DNA of 64,000 nucleotides from Saprospiraceae bacterium (GTDB lineage: Bacteria > Bacteroidota > Bacteroidia > Chitinophagales > Saprospiraceae), in the NCBI GenBank assembly GCA_022842725.1, contig JALHOZ010000017.1, positions 1 to 64,000 on the forward strand. The letters run 5' to 3'. The notes under the pieces were generated by a model. That model was not told the DNA's origin. It ran no database searches and saw only the letters and a list, made by a program, of their open reading frames with translations. Shown here one piece after another: positions 17,022 to 25,398 of the stretch (its first letter is position 1; the number at the start of each line of letters is the position of its first letter). The translations under genes and the position numbers were made by a program.

Positions 17022-20000
17022 ATGATGGAAACAAAATTAACACGTTTCTCGAAAAAATGGATTATGCTTTTCAGTATAATTCTTTTTTCATTTGGCACGA
17101 CGTCCCGGGTGAATGCTCAGGAATGTGCCTGCAAAGGTCATATTCAGGTTTCTCTGGACAGTGACTGTTTTGCCAATGTTACAGCCGATATGATTTTGGC
17201 TAATGGCAGTACATGCGGTGGAACTTCTACTGCAATCGTATCATTGATGTCGACACCTACAGGAAATCCGTTTTCTACGGGTCTGGGTATGGCACCTTTA
17301 AATGGACTTTCATGGATAGGAAAAACCATTTATGCTAAGGTGACTTCGCCTTCAGGTAATTCTTGTTGGAGTACTATTTTGGTAGAGGACAAATTGCCAC
17401 CGATAATTGATTGTCCCGGTGATGTGACAGTAACATGTTATGAAATGGCCAATTTTGCACCTATTGTGGATGAAAATTGTACACCATATGTTGTAAACAT
17501 TACTTATGAAAGTGTAACAACCAATAACTGTAATGGTCTTTACGCTCCGGATGTTTTAAAGGTAGTAGAAAGATGTTACCAGGCTGTTGACGGTAGTGGT
17601 AACAAGTCTGATGAATGTTGTATGAATATTACAGTCGTTGGTCTTCCTGATTTGATTGACCCGTATGTTACTATGCCTGGCAACAGATGGTTGCCTGGAT
17701 CTAATGAATTGGCTTGTGATGGAGATTGGGCAAAAATACCTGTAGGACAGGCTTATGCCGGTAATCCGTCACCTGTTGCGATTGGCAATAAATTCGGAAC
17801 AGGTGTTCCAAAGTTGTTGTTGTGGGATTTTTTCAGAAGTGGTGCTGCTACAGTAGAACCAAATACTTTTGTTAATGATGCTATTACATTAACCGGTGGA
17901 ACAACCGGAGGTGGTGGAGGTAAGACTTTAGGCGCTCAGGTATGTTATACTGCAACGCAAACAGGGACTTTGACTTTTAGTTGGAATGCGTCAATGAGAC
18001 ACAATACCAATCCTGCGCCAGGTGGAAATTTTAACAACGATAATCCATCTTATTCAATCAATGGAACGGTAACTGATTTGGCAACTTCAGGAAACACAGG
18101 AAGTGGTACACAAACTGTTAATCTGGATGCAGGTGATGTATTCTGTTTTGAGGTTTACACCATGAATACAGGATATTACACTGTGTTGAATATTGGTAAT
18201 TTAAGAGGAACGGCTTTAGCTCCTTTATATCAAGATTTATATCCTAACGCCGACTTAAATTGTAATCTTTTGGTTTCTTTTACAGATGTTAAATTAGCAG
18301 AAGTTAAGTGTGTAACCAAGATTATGAGAACATGGGAGATTTTTGAATGGTCTTGCAGATCTGTACCAAGAGTCAGAAGACATTTACAAATGATTGAAAT
18401 TGTGGACAATGAAGGTCCTGATTTTATATGCCCAACTCCTATCAGAGCTTCGACATCACAACATACTTGTGAGGCATTTGTCAACCTGCCTGCATTAGTT
18501 TTAACTGATAATTGCAGCAATGAATTACATGTAGACGTGGTATATCCTGGTGGTATCCTTAAGAATTCTAATGGCGGTTTGGTCAGAATTCCGGTAGGAT
18601 GTCATGAAGTTACTTATATCGCTTACGATAAGTGTCACAATTCATCTTCATGTACAGTTGCCGTAACTGTAGAAGATAATACGCCACCGGTTGCTATTTG
18701 TGACCAAAACACGACGATTGGTTTGACCAGTGATGGTAATGCATGGGTTCCGGCTGATGTATTTGATGACGGAAGTTATGATGAGTGTGAGTTTGGTAAA
18801 ATTCTGGTAAGAAGAATGGATACACCACAATCGGGTCATTGTTTACCTTGTAAAACGCCTCAGTTCCCGGGATTTGATTTCTTAGGTGAATTTGGAACAG
18901 GAAATCAGGTAAAATACTATTACCTTTCTAAACACAAAGCGCTTCCTCATGTAGCTTTAAAAACAGCTAAAGCCATGGGTGGTTATGTTGCATCTATCAA
19001 TACTGCAGCTGAAAACACATGGGTATTAAATGCAGTGAACAGATATAATTACAATGAGGATTACCTCATCGGTTTGAGAGATATTAAACAAAAAAATATC
19101 TGGGCATGGGAAAGTAATGAACAATTCTTATACAATAACTGGGGAGCAGGAAGTCCAAGTACAGACGAAAAAAATCCAACCGAGTTTACCAATGTAAATT
19201 ATTCCAATGGTCTTTGGTATGACTACAGTATCGATGAGTGTTTTGACAGAGCTGAATACAGATATGTGGTTGAAGTGACTGATCCTTGCGGATTCAGTGA
19301 GTATGTTGGTTTCTGTTGTAAAGATGTGGAAAACACACACATGGTACAGGTAAGAGTTATTGACAAAGCAGGTAATTATAATGAGTGTATGGTAAATGCC
19401 AGAATTCAGGATAAATTGCCTCCGCAGATTGTTTGTCCTCCTCATATGACAGTGGATTGTATTGACAATTTTGATATTGCACATTTGAGACACTTCTTCG
19501 GATGGGCAACAGGAATAGATAATTGTGAAAATCCGACAGTCACGACAGATTCAATTATTGGTCTTGATCAATGCAGAATCGGATTAATCACGAGAAACTT
19601 TACGGTAAGAGACAGAGGTCAAAGAACCGCAACTTGCACGCAATTTATTCATGTTGAGCCTATTGCACCTTTTGTTATGACAGCAGACAGATGGCCTGTT
19701 GACAGAGAAGTGGAAGGATGTTCTAACCCGAATGATGCGATGTTCCACCCGAACAATATGGGTAAACCAAATCTTTTGGCAGAAAATATCTGTAGCCTGG
19801 TAGGTTATGAATACGAAGATCAGATTTTCAGATTCAACAACAGTTTGGGAGAAGCATGTTTCAAAATTTTGAGACATTGGACTGTTATTGACTGGTGTCA
19901 AAGTTATACCAATACTTTTGGTGGTACAGAATATATGACCTGGAAACATACACAAATCATTAAAGTAAGTGACAAAGTGAAGCCTACTATCCTTTCAGGA

Positions 20001-21899
20001 TGTGCAAGAGCGGAAGTTTGTACTTATGATGCAACTTGTACCAACGGAACGATAGAATTGATCGCTACAGCAGAAGATAATTGTACTGACGAATTAAAAT
20101 GGTATGCTGAAGTGGATATTAATAATGATGGAATTTTTGATAGTGGCTCTTTCGGTGTAGGTCTCAATTACCCAAGGTCAGGAACAGGAAACGTTGCAAA
20201 TATGACAGGAACCTATCCGATAGGTAGTCATAAAATCAGATGGACATTTGAAGATAAGTGTGGAAACCTCACAAAATGTGACAAGTTGTTTGACATTGTC
20301 AATTGTAAATCACCGACACCTTATTGTTTGAACGGCTTAGCTACTGACCTAATGCCTGTTGATACAAACGGAGATGGTCAGATTGACTGGGGTATGGTGG
20401 AAATCTGGGCTTCAGACTTTGACAGAGGAAGTTTACACCCTTGTGGTTATGATGTTATCCTTTCATTTGAACCCGTTACCAGAAATACTGATGGTTCGTT
20501 GAGAGTGATTTCAGGAAGAACATTTACATGTGATCACGTAGGTAATCAAAACGTAAATTTATACGCAGCGATTGTAACACCTATGGGTAATATCGAGCAG
20601 GCTTTCTGTTCTACATTTATCAGTATCCAGGATAATATGAATGCTTGTCCTGACAAACCACAGGGTAAAGTTGCCATCAAAGGTGAAGTAACCAACTACC
20701 AAAGTGTAGGTATTGAAAATGTCAATATGAAACTTGAAGGTAGTGAGATGAATGCTCAGACTTTACTTGGTAACTATGCTTTTGCAGATCTTTTGGTAGG
20801 GTCTAATTATGTGGTTGTTCCGTCTAAAAATGATGATATCATCAATGGAATATCTACCCTTGATATCGTGTTTATTCAAAGACACATTCTGGATATTGCA
20901 AAACTTGATTCACCGTACAAGTTGATTGCGGCAGATGTAAATAAAGACAAAGCGATCAACTCTCTTGACCTTGTTGAGTTAAGAAAAGTTATCCTTGGTA
21001 CTTCGACTACATTTACAAACAATCAGTCATGGAGATTTATTGATAAAAATTATCAGTTTATCAATGCAGCAACAGCACAAACTGAAAGTTTTAACGAAAG
21101 ATATGTTGTAAATAATATTACAGCTGATATGGATATTCACTTCAAAGGTGTCAAAGTCGGTGATGTAAATGGTGATGCAAAAGCCAACATCAACAATGAA
21201 GATACTGAGTCCAGATCACTTACAGCGTTAAAATTACAAACTGCGATGGCTGCTTATAAAGCCGGAAGTATTGTTGAAATCCCTGTTACAGTAGCTGAGG
21301 CTATCGAGATGGCAGGTATGCAGATGACCATGTTGTTTAATACTTCAGAATTGGAATTCCAAAATGTAAAACCTGGTATCTTAGATGTTAATGAAGGCAA
21401 CTTCGGTTTCAGTCATCTTGATCAGGGAATGATTTCCACCAGCTGGAATGAATTGAACAATGTAGCATTCAACAGTGGTGATGTATTGATGACCCTTGTG
21501 TTTAAAGCAAATCAAAACGGAACCGTTGAAAACAGTCTTCGCATCGGATCTGATATCACTCAGGCAGAAGTATATTCTGTAGAAGGTGTTAAAGGAGGAA
21601 TCAGCTGGAATGTTGCCGGCAAATCTGCGGATGATGTAGTATTCCAATTGTATCAGAACAACCCTAACCCATTCAAGGAAGAAACTCAAATCAGTTTTGA
21701 TCTTCCGGCTGATATGGATGCAACCCTGACTATTCAGGATGTTACAGGAAAAGTGGTAAGAGTAATTACAAAAACCTTCACGAAAGGTAATAACGTGATT
21801 ACTTTGAACAAGTCAGATTTAATCGTTTCAGGAATGATGTATTACACACTTGAAGCAGGAGCTGACAAAGCCACAAGAAAAATGATCGTTATAGAATAA
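17022..21899 (+). CDS. Multidomain T9SS adhesin with C-type-lectin domain, dockerin and cohesin-like domain
   Basis: The ATG pair 17022/17025 is chosen because it starts a clear signal peptide (METKLTRFSKKWIMLFSIIL, cleaved near SRVNAQ). The order after that: Cys-rich module (CACKGHIQVSLDSDC), HYR-like domains with IIDCPGDVTV, a Gly-rich insertion near 17830-18190, more HYR domains, and a C-type-lectin-like domain at 18894-19280 (AKAMGGYVASINTAAENTW, YLIGLRDIKQ, YNNWGAGSPS, GLWYDYS). Further Cys-rich modules follow, then a dockerin at about 20830-21020 (ISTLDIVFIQRHILD, NSLDLVELRKVILG), a cohesin-like domain at about 21220-21620, and a T9SS type A sorting domain (YQNNPNPFKEETQI to KMIVIE). 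It is a relative of the giant protein upstream, lacking its beta-helix and Ig array. The lectin domain suggests glycan or protein binding at the surface (inference). Confidence 0.93.
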   Translation: MMETKLTRFSKKWIMLFSIILFSFGTTSRVNAQECACKGHIQVSLDSDCFANVTADMILANGSTCGGTSTAIVSLMSTPTGNPFSTGLGMAPLNGLSWIGKTIYAKVTSPSGNSCWSTILVEDKLPPIIDCPGDVTVTCYEMANFAPIVDENCTPYVVNITYESVTTNNCNGLYAPDVLKVVERCYQAVDGSGNKSDECCMNITVVGLPDLIDPYVTMPGNRWLPGSNELACDGDWAKIPVGQAYAGNPSPVAIGNKFGTGVPKLLLWDFFRSGAATVEPNTFVNDAITLTGGTTGGGGGKTLGAQVCYTATQTGTLTFSWNASMRHNTNPAPGGNFNNDNPSYSINGTVTDLATSGNTGSGTQTVNLDAGDVFCFEVYTMNTGYYTVLNIGNLRGTALAPLYQDLYPNADLNCNLLVSFTDVKLAEVKCVTKIMRTWEIFEWSCRSVPRVRRHLQMIEIVDNEGPDFICPTPIRASTSQHTCEAFVNLPALVLTDNCSNELHVDVVYPGGILKNSNGGLVRIPVGCHEVTYIAYDKCHNSSSCTVAVTVEDNTPPVAICDQNTTIGLTSDGNAWVPADVFDDGSYDECEFGKILVRRMDTPQSGHCLPCKTPQFPGFDFLGEFGTGNQVKYYYLSKHKALPHVALKTAKAMGGYVASINTAAENTWVLNAVNRYNYNEDYLIGLRDIKQKNIWAWESNEQFLYNNWGAGSPSTDEKNPTEFTNVNYSNGLWYDYSIDECFDRAEYRYVVEVTDPCGFSEYVGFCCKDVENTHMVQVRVIDKAGNYNECMVNARIQDKLPPQIVCPPHMTVDCIDNFDIAHLRHFFGWATGIDNCENPTVTTDSIIGLDQCRIGLITRNFTVRDRGQRTATCTQFIHVEPIAPFVMTADRWPVDREVEGCSNPNDAMFHPNNMGKPNLLAENICSLVGYEYEDQIFRFNNSLGEACFKILRHWTVIDWCQSYTNTFGGTEYMTWKHTQIIKVSDKVKPTILSGCARAEVCTYDATCTNGTIELIATAEDNCTDELKWYAEVDINNDGIFDSGSFGVGLNYPRSGTGNVANMTGTYPIGSHKIRWTFEDKCGNLTKCDKLFDIVNCKSPTPYCLNGLATDLMPVDTNGDGQIDWGMVEIWASDFDRGSLHPCGYDVILSFEPVTRNTDGSLRVISGRTFTCDHVGNQNVNLYAAIVTPMGNIEQAFCSTFISIQDNMNACPDKPQGKVAIKGEVTNYQSVGIENVNMKLEGSEMNAQTLLGNYAFADLLVGSNYVVVPSKNDDIINGISTLDIVFIQRHILDIAKLDSPYKLIAADVNKDKAINSLDLVELRKVILGTSTTFTNNQSWRFIDKNYQFINAATAQTESFNERYVVNNITADMDIHFKGVKVGDVNGDAKANINNEDTESRSLTALKLQTAMAAYKAGSIVEIPVTVAEAIEMAGMQMTMLFNTSELEFQNVKPGILDVNEGNFGFSHLDQGMISTSWNELNNVAFNSGDVLMTLVFKANQNGTVENSLRIGSDITQAEVYSVEGVKGGISWNVAGKSADDVVFQLYQNNPNPFKEETQISFDLPADMDATLTIQDVTGKVVRVITKTFTKGNNVITLNKSDLIVSGMMYYTLEAGADKATRKMIVIE

Positions 21900-21941
21900 T
21901 TATATAAATTATTCTCAAAAGAGTTTACTGTTTTTGGGATG

Positions 21942-21980
21942 GGATCCCTCTCCGAAATGTCGGAGAGGGTCCTTTTTTTT
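21942..21980 (+). terminator. Terminator of the lectin-domain adhesin gene
   Basis: CCCTCTCCG at 21946-21954 pairs with CGGAGAGGG at 21961-21969; GGA/TCC extends the stem past a one-base bulge. A run of nine T follows. Confidence 0.88.
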
Positions 21981-22002
21981 TATGGTAATGTTGTAAAATA
22001 AG

Positions 22003-22173
22003 ATGATAAAAGTTAATTTGACTTTAAATCGTTTTTCACAAACCGAATACGAAACAGATAAAAGTTCCGTTATATATAACGATATGGGTGACCTGGTCAT
22101 TAAGGATTCGCCCAAAAAAATCATACAACGGCAGTATGAAAAAATGAATGTTTCCGGTAAGATTATAATGTAA
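22003..22173 (+). CDS. Possible small protein of 56 residues, unknown
   Basis: An ATG-to-TAA frame of 56 codons lies between a terminator and the promoter of the next gene. The predicted product (starting MIKVNLTLNRFSQTEYETDK) is hydrophilic, with a Lys/Tyr-rich second half (DSPKKIIQRQYEKMN), and has no signal peptide or known motif. Codon choice is not obviously random, but no homologue is recognised and no promoter is assigned. It could be a remnant of a larger gene or non-coding. Confidence 0.4.
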   Translation: MIKVNLTLNRFSQTEYETDKSSVIYNDMGDLVIKDSPKKIIQRQYEKMNVSGKIIM

Positions 22174-22190
22174 TAATGGTGAAAAACCTT

Positions 22191-22198
22191 TAAGTTTG
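22191..22198 (+). promoter_or_regulatory. -7 promoter element of the glutaredoxin-like gene
   Basis: TAAGTTTG matches TAnnTTTG and lies 19 bases before the ATG at 22218, implying a very short leader. Confidence 0.6.
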
Positions 22199-22217
22199 TA
22201 CTTCTAAATTGTGAGTC

Positions 22218-22826
22218 ATGAAACGTATTTTTTGGATGTTGTTTTTTTCTCTGACCATCACTATTGTTCAGGCGCAGGATGAAGTAGAAGTTTATGAAAA
22301 ACTTGAAAGCAACAAGGTCCTGATCATGGGAAAAAACAATCTGAATGAAGCTATTGAACTTACCTTACAGCTTCAATACAAAGGATATATTTCAAGTGAT
22401 GTTTATCCTAAAAAAGTGGTGATCAACGGCGGACAAGAGCTTGTTTTAACCACCCTCACCAATAATCCGAAAGTTCCTTGTGAATATGGCACATCTGTTT
22501 CTTACAAAAAAGTGAATCCGACACAAAATAAAAGGGTTACACGAACGACCGGAATTCAAATCAATCCGGTAAAAGTAAATGTATTTACCAAAGATGATTG
22601 TCCAAGGTGCGCTTTTGTCATCGAAGAATTGGAAAAAAACGGGGTTGTATTCCTCGAATTAAATACCACGGTAGCACCTTCCAACAATGATTTGATGTTT
22701 GAAAAATTGAAAGAAGCCGGATATAAAGAAAATAATATTCAAATGCCGGTTGTCGTCAACAAAGGTCAGGTTTATTACAATATCAAAGACTTAAAAACCT
22801 TTGTAAAACAGTTTTCAAACAAATAA
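22218..22826 (+). CDS. Exported protein with glutaredoxin-like domain
   Basis: A signal peptide (MKRIFWMLFFSLTITIVQAQ) is followed by a beta-rich middle of about 90 residues with no family I recognise, and a C-terminal glutaredoxin/thioredoxin-like domain. That domain starts NVFTKDDCPRC, with the CxxC pair at C128 and C131; the cis-proline is in NIQMPVVVNKGQVYYNI. The protein is probably periplasmic and handles disulfides or binds metal. An exported glutaredoxin domain is unusual because glutathione-linked enzymes are normally cytoplasmic. It overlaps the convergent palindrome shared with the next gene. Confidence 0.87.
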   Translation: MKRIFWMLFFSLTITIVQAQDEVEVYEKLESNKVLIMGKNNLNEAIELTLQLQYKGYISSDVYPKKVVINGGQELVLTTLTNNPKVPCEYGTSVSYKKVNPTQNKRVTRTTGIQINPVKVNVFTKDDCPRCAFVIEELEKNGVVFLELNTTVAPSNNDLMFEKLKEAGYKENNIQMPVVVNKGQVYYNIKDLKTFVKQFSNK

Positions 22827-22840
22827 TTAATTATTTGTTT
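22817..22840. terminator. Palindrome between convergent stop codons, possible bidirectional terminator
   Basis: A perfect 24-base palindrome (AAACAAATAATT and its complement) spans the stop codons of both convergent genes and is followed by T-rich sequence on the plus strand. The stem is all A/T except two pairs, so it is weak. Confidence 0.4.
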
Positions 22841-23568
22841 TTATAATAATCTGAAAATCCTCGCATTCTCAGGGTGAGGACACCTTTTATGGCTTCGAAA
22901 ATGATTCCTGAGTGCATTTTTGATTTCCCTTTTTCTCTGTCGGCAAAAACAATCGGAACTTCAATGATTTTAAATCCGTTTTGAACGGCAGCAAATTTCA
23001 TCTCAATCTGAAAAGCATATCCTACAAAAGTTACTTTGTCCAAAGGGATGGTTTTTAATACCTCTGCGTTGTAACAAACAAATCCTGCCGTAGAATCTTT
23101 TACCGATAGCCAGGTAATCAAACGCACATATAATGAAGCACCGTACGACAAGACCAATCTGTCCCAAGGCCAGTTTTTGATGCCGCCACCCTTGGTGTAA
23201 CGACTACCCACGGACATTTGAGCCTTCCCTTCCAATAATGGTTGGATCAGCCGGTTAAGGTCGGACGGGTTGTGGCTGAAGTCAGCATCCATTTCAAAAA
23301 TATGGGTAGCACCGATTTCGAGACATTTTTTGAAACCTGCGATATAGGCCGTACCCAAGCCTAATTTGCCGCTTCTTTGTAAAAGATGAACTCTGCCTGT
23401 ATGTTCGTTCATCATATTTTTTACCTCATCCGCTGTTCCGTCAGGTGAATTATCATCCACGATAAGTACCTGAAATAACGGACCCCTTGACAATGCTGCT
23501 TCGATGATTGCCCGAATATTTTCAATTTCATTGTACGTTGGTATAACTACCAGGTATTTTTCCACCAA
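22831..23568 (-). CDS. Polyprenol-phosphate mannosyltransferase (DPM1-like GT2)
   Basis: A 245-residue family 2 glycosyltransferase. Seen are the N-terminal VVIPTYNEIENI, the nucleotide-binding DDNSPDGTADEV, the metal-binding DADFSHNP, and the acceptor-side SRYTKGGGIKNWPWDR. The length and absence of C-terminal membrane helices fit the short polyprenol monophosphomannose synthase type, which transfers mannose from GDP-mannose to a lipid carrier at the inner membrane. In Bacteroidota this supplies protein O-glycosylation or surface glycans. A TMTC-like membrane protein at 37903-39813 is a possible user of such lipid-linked sugar, but the two genes are not linked. Confidence 0.92.
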   Translation of the reverse strand: MVEKYLVVIPTYNEIENIRAIIEAALSRGPLFQVLIVDDNSPDGTADEVKNMMNEHTGRVHLLQRSGKLGLGTAYIAGFKKCLEIGATHIFEMDADFSHNPSDLNRLIQPLLEGKAQMSVGSRYTKGGGIKNWPWDRLVLSYGASLYVRLITWLSVKDSTAGFVCYNAEVLKTIPLDKVTFVGYAFQIEMKFAAVQNGFKIIEVPIVFADREKGKSKMHSGIIFEAIKGVLTLRMRGFSDYYKNK

Positions 23569-23871
23569 ATAAAGGTTTTAACTGAATAAAATGAGACCAT
23601 AAAGCTAAGTTAATTTTTTTACTTACAGAATAATTTTTTTAACATGTGTATTATTGTAACGAAAATCTTCCGGATTTATTTTTTAAATCGGGTATCAATT
23701 ATAACCTTAGGGGAATTCATTGTCGTCCTTTTTAGTCGTTTTATGATAAAAATATCCTTTGAATTTATTATGTTTTAATACACAACCAGATAGTTATGAT
23801 TTCCGAACAGATATTAAATGTAGTAAATAGTTAATTTCCACTATTTTTGCGTCATTTTAAATCATACGATT
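23569..23871. other. Divergent intergenic region
   Basis: About 300 AT-rich bases separate the mannosyltransferase from the DMT transporter. The only feature seen is a -7 element, TATTTTTG at 23842-23849, facing the transporter. No clear element was found for the minus-strand gene. Confidence 0.5.
23842..23849 (+). promoter_or_regulatory. -7 promoter element of the DMT transporter gene
   Basis: TATTTTTG matches TAnnTTTG, 22 bases before the TTG start at 23872. Confidence 0.6.
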
Positions 23872-24759
23872 TTGTCAGAGACCACCAAAGCATATCTTTA
23901 TATTCATATTGCTGTCATTTTATTTGGATTTACCGCTATTTTGGGTGACCTGATTACATTGACAGCATTGGTTTTGGTATGGTGGCGGGTGATGATCACT
24001 TCCGGTAGTTTGTTGTTTTTTTTTAAACAATCTTCCCTAACGGAAATGGTTACAAAAGGAGTCTTGCTTAAAATTGCGGGTGTCGGTGTAATCGTTTCAT
24101 TACATTGGTTGTGTTTTTACGGAGCAGTTAAGGTTGCTAATGCGACAGTAGCTTTGGTCGCTATGTCGGCGACTTCTGTGTTTACTTCTGTTATGGAGCC
24201 TCTTCTCAACAAACAACCGTTCCGAAAAAAAGATATCATACCGGGACTTTTGATGATTCCCTGTTTTGTACTCATTACCCAATATGTGCCCGGAGGATAT
24301 TATACAGGCCTGGCAATTGGGCTTCTGGCGGCAGCTTTGGCAGCTCTTTTTTCCATCCTTAATAAAAACCTGAGTAAGGGTATCAATGTATATGCTTTCA
24401 CTTTCGTGGAATTGTTTTCTGCTTCAGTATTTTTAACCTTTATTATCATAGCCAACCACTATTTTTCATTTTTTGAAGTGGAAACATATATTCCGGCAGA
24501 TATGGTACAATGGGGATACATATTCATATTAGCATTATTCTGTACAACACTGGCTTATGTATTGTCCCTCAAAGCCCTGCAACATATATCTGCTTTTGCA
24601 TCGAATATTGTTATCAATCTTGAGCCGGTGTACGGTATATTACTGGCTGTTGTCCTTTTAGGTAAAAAAGAATATATGCATCCCGGATTTTATGCCGGTG
24701 CTTTTTTTATTGTTGTCATCGTATTGATGTATCCTTTTCTGACTAAAAGATATCCCTGA
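23872..24759 (+). CDS. EamA/DMT-family transporter
   Basis: A 295-residue membrane protein with about ten hydrophobic segments and the two-fold EamA repeat (first repeat with VWWRVMITSG, second with TLAYVLSLKALQHISAF followed by INLEPVYGILLA). It is probably an inner-membrane exporter of metabolites or amino acids; the substrate cannot be told. The start is TTG: no ATG occurs nearby and the -7 element sits just upstream. Two bases separate it from the O-methyltransferase gene, so the two are likely one operon. A second member of the family is at 31412-32290. Confidence 0.9.
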   Translation: MSETTKAYLYIHIAVILFGFTAILGDLITLTALVLVWWRVMITSGSLLFFFKQSSLTEMVTKGVLLKIAGVGVIVSLHWLCFYGAVKVANATVALVAMSATSVFTSVMEPLLNKQPFRKKDIIPGLLMIPCFVLITQYVPGGYYTGLAIGLLAAALAALFSILNKNLSKGINVYAFTFVELFSASVFLTFIIIANHYFSFFEVETYIPADMVQWGYIFILALFCTTLAYVLSLKALQHISAFASNIVINLEPVYGILLAVVLLGKKEYMHPGFYAGAFFIVVIVLMYPFLTKRYP

Positions 24760-24761
24760 TC

Positions 24762-25397
24762 ATGCAAGACATTATAAGCGCTCTTTATGAATATTGTGAA
24801 GACCATTCCAAAGGGTTGGACCCTGTGACTTCGCTTCTGGAAAGATCAACACATCTGGAAACCACACAACCGCGTATGTTGTCCGGACCGACTCAGGGTT
24901 TGTTTTTGCAGATGTTGAGTATGATTAAAAAACCCCGGCTCATCCTCGAAATCGGAACTTTCACCGGATATTCAGCCGTATGTTTGGCGGAAGGGCTTTG
25001 TGATGATGGCATCCTGTATACCATAGATATCAATCCTGAAACGCTCGATATTGCAAAACGACATATACAACAAAGCAGGTTTAAGGACAGAATTACGATT
25101 TTGGAAGGTGATGCCATGGATATAATACCCACCATTTCCGGTAATTTTGATCTTGTGTTTATTGATGCTGACAAAGAAAACTATCCGTCATATTACGAAA
25201 TGATCAGAAAAAGGGTTGTGTCAGGGAGTATGATTATACTGGACAATATGTTGTGGTCCGGCAAAGTATTGGAAAAAACAAAAGATAAAAGGACACAGGT
25301 TTTGGATGATCTGAATAAACAAATCAAAGATGACCCGGGAGTATATAATGTTCTTTTGCCTTTACGCGATGGTATTAACCTGGTTATGGTAAAGTAG
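24762..25397 (+). CDS. Class I SAM-dependent O-methyltransferase (caffeoyl-CoA OMT type)
   Basis: A 211-residue cytosolic enzyme. The SAM-binding motif I is LILEIGTFTGYSAVCLAEGL; LYTIDINPE holds the acidic residue that binds ribose; LVFIDADKENYPSYYE is the metal and catalytic block; ILDNMLWSGKV is the conserved post-block loop. This pattern fits the divalent-cation-dependent PF01596 family, which methylates catechol-type hydroxyls, though bacterial members often have unknown substrates. It is translated directly after the DMT transporter, suggesting that transporter and enzyme act on related small molecules (inference). Confidence 0.92.
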   Translation: MQDIISALYEYCEDHSKGLDPVTSLLERSTHLETTQPRMLSGPTQGLFLQMLSMIKKPRLILEIGTFTGYSAVCLAEGLCDDGILYTIDINPETLDIAKRHIQQSRFKDRITILEGDAMDIIPTISGNFDLVFIDADKENYPSYYEMIRKRVVSGSMIILDNMLWSGKVLEKTKDKRTQVLDDLNKQIKDDPGVYNVLLPLRDGINLVMVK

Positions 25398-25398
25398 A

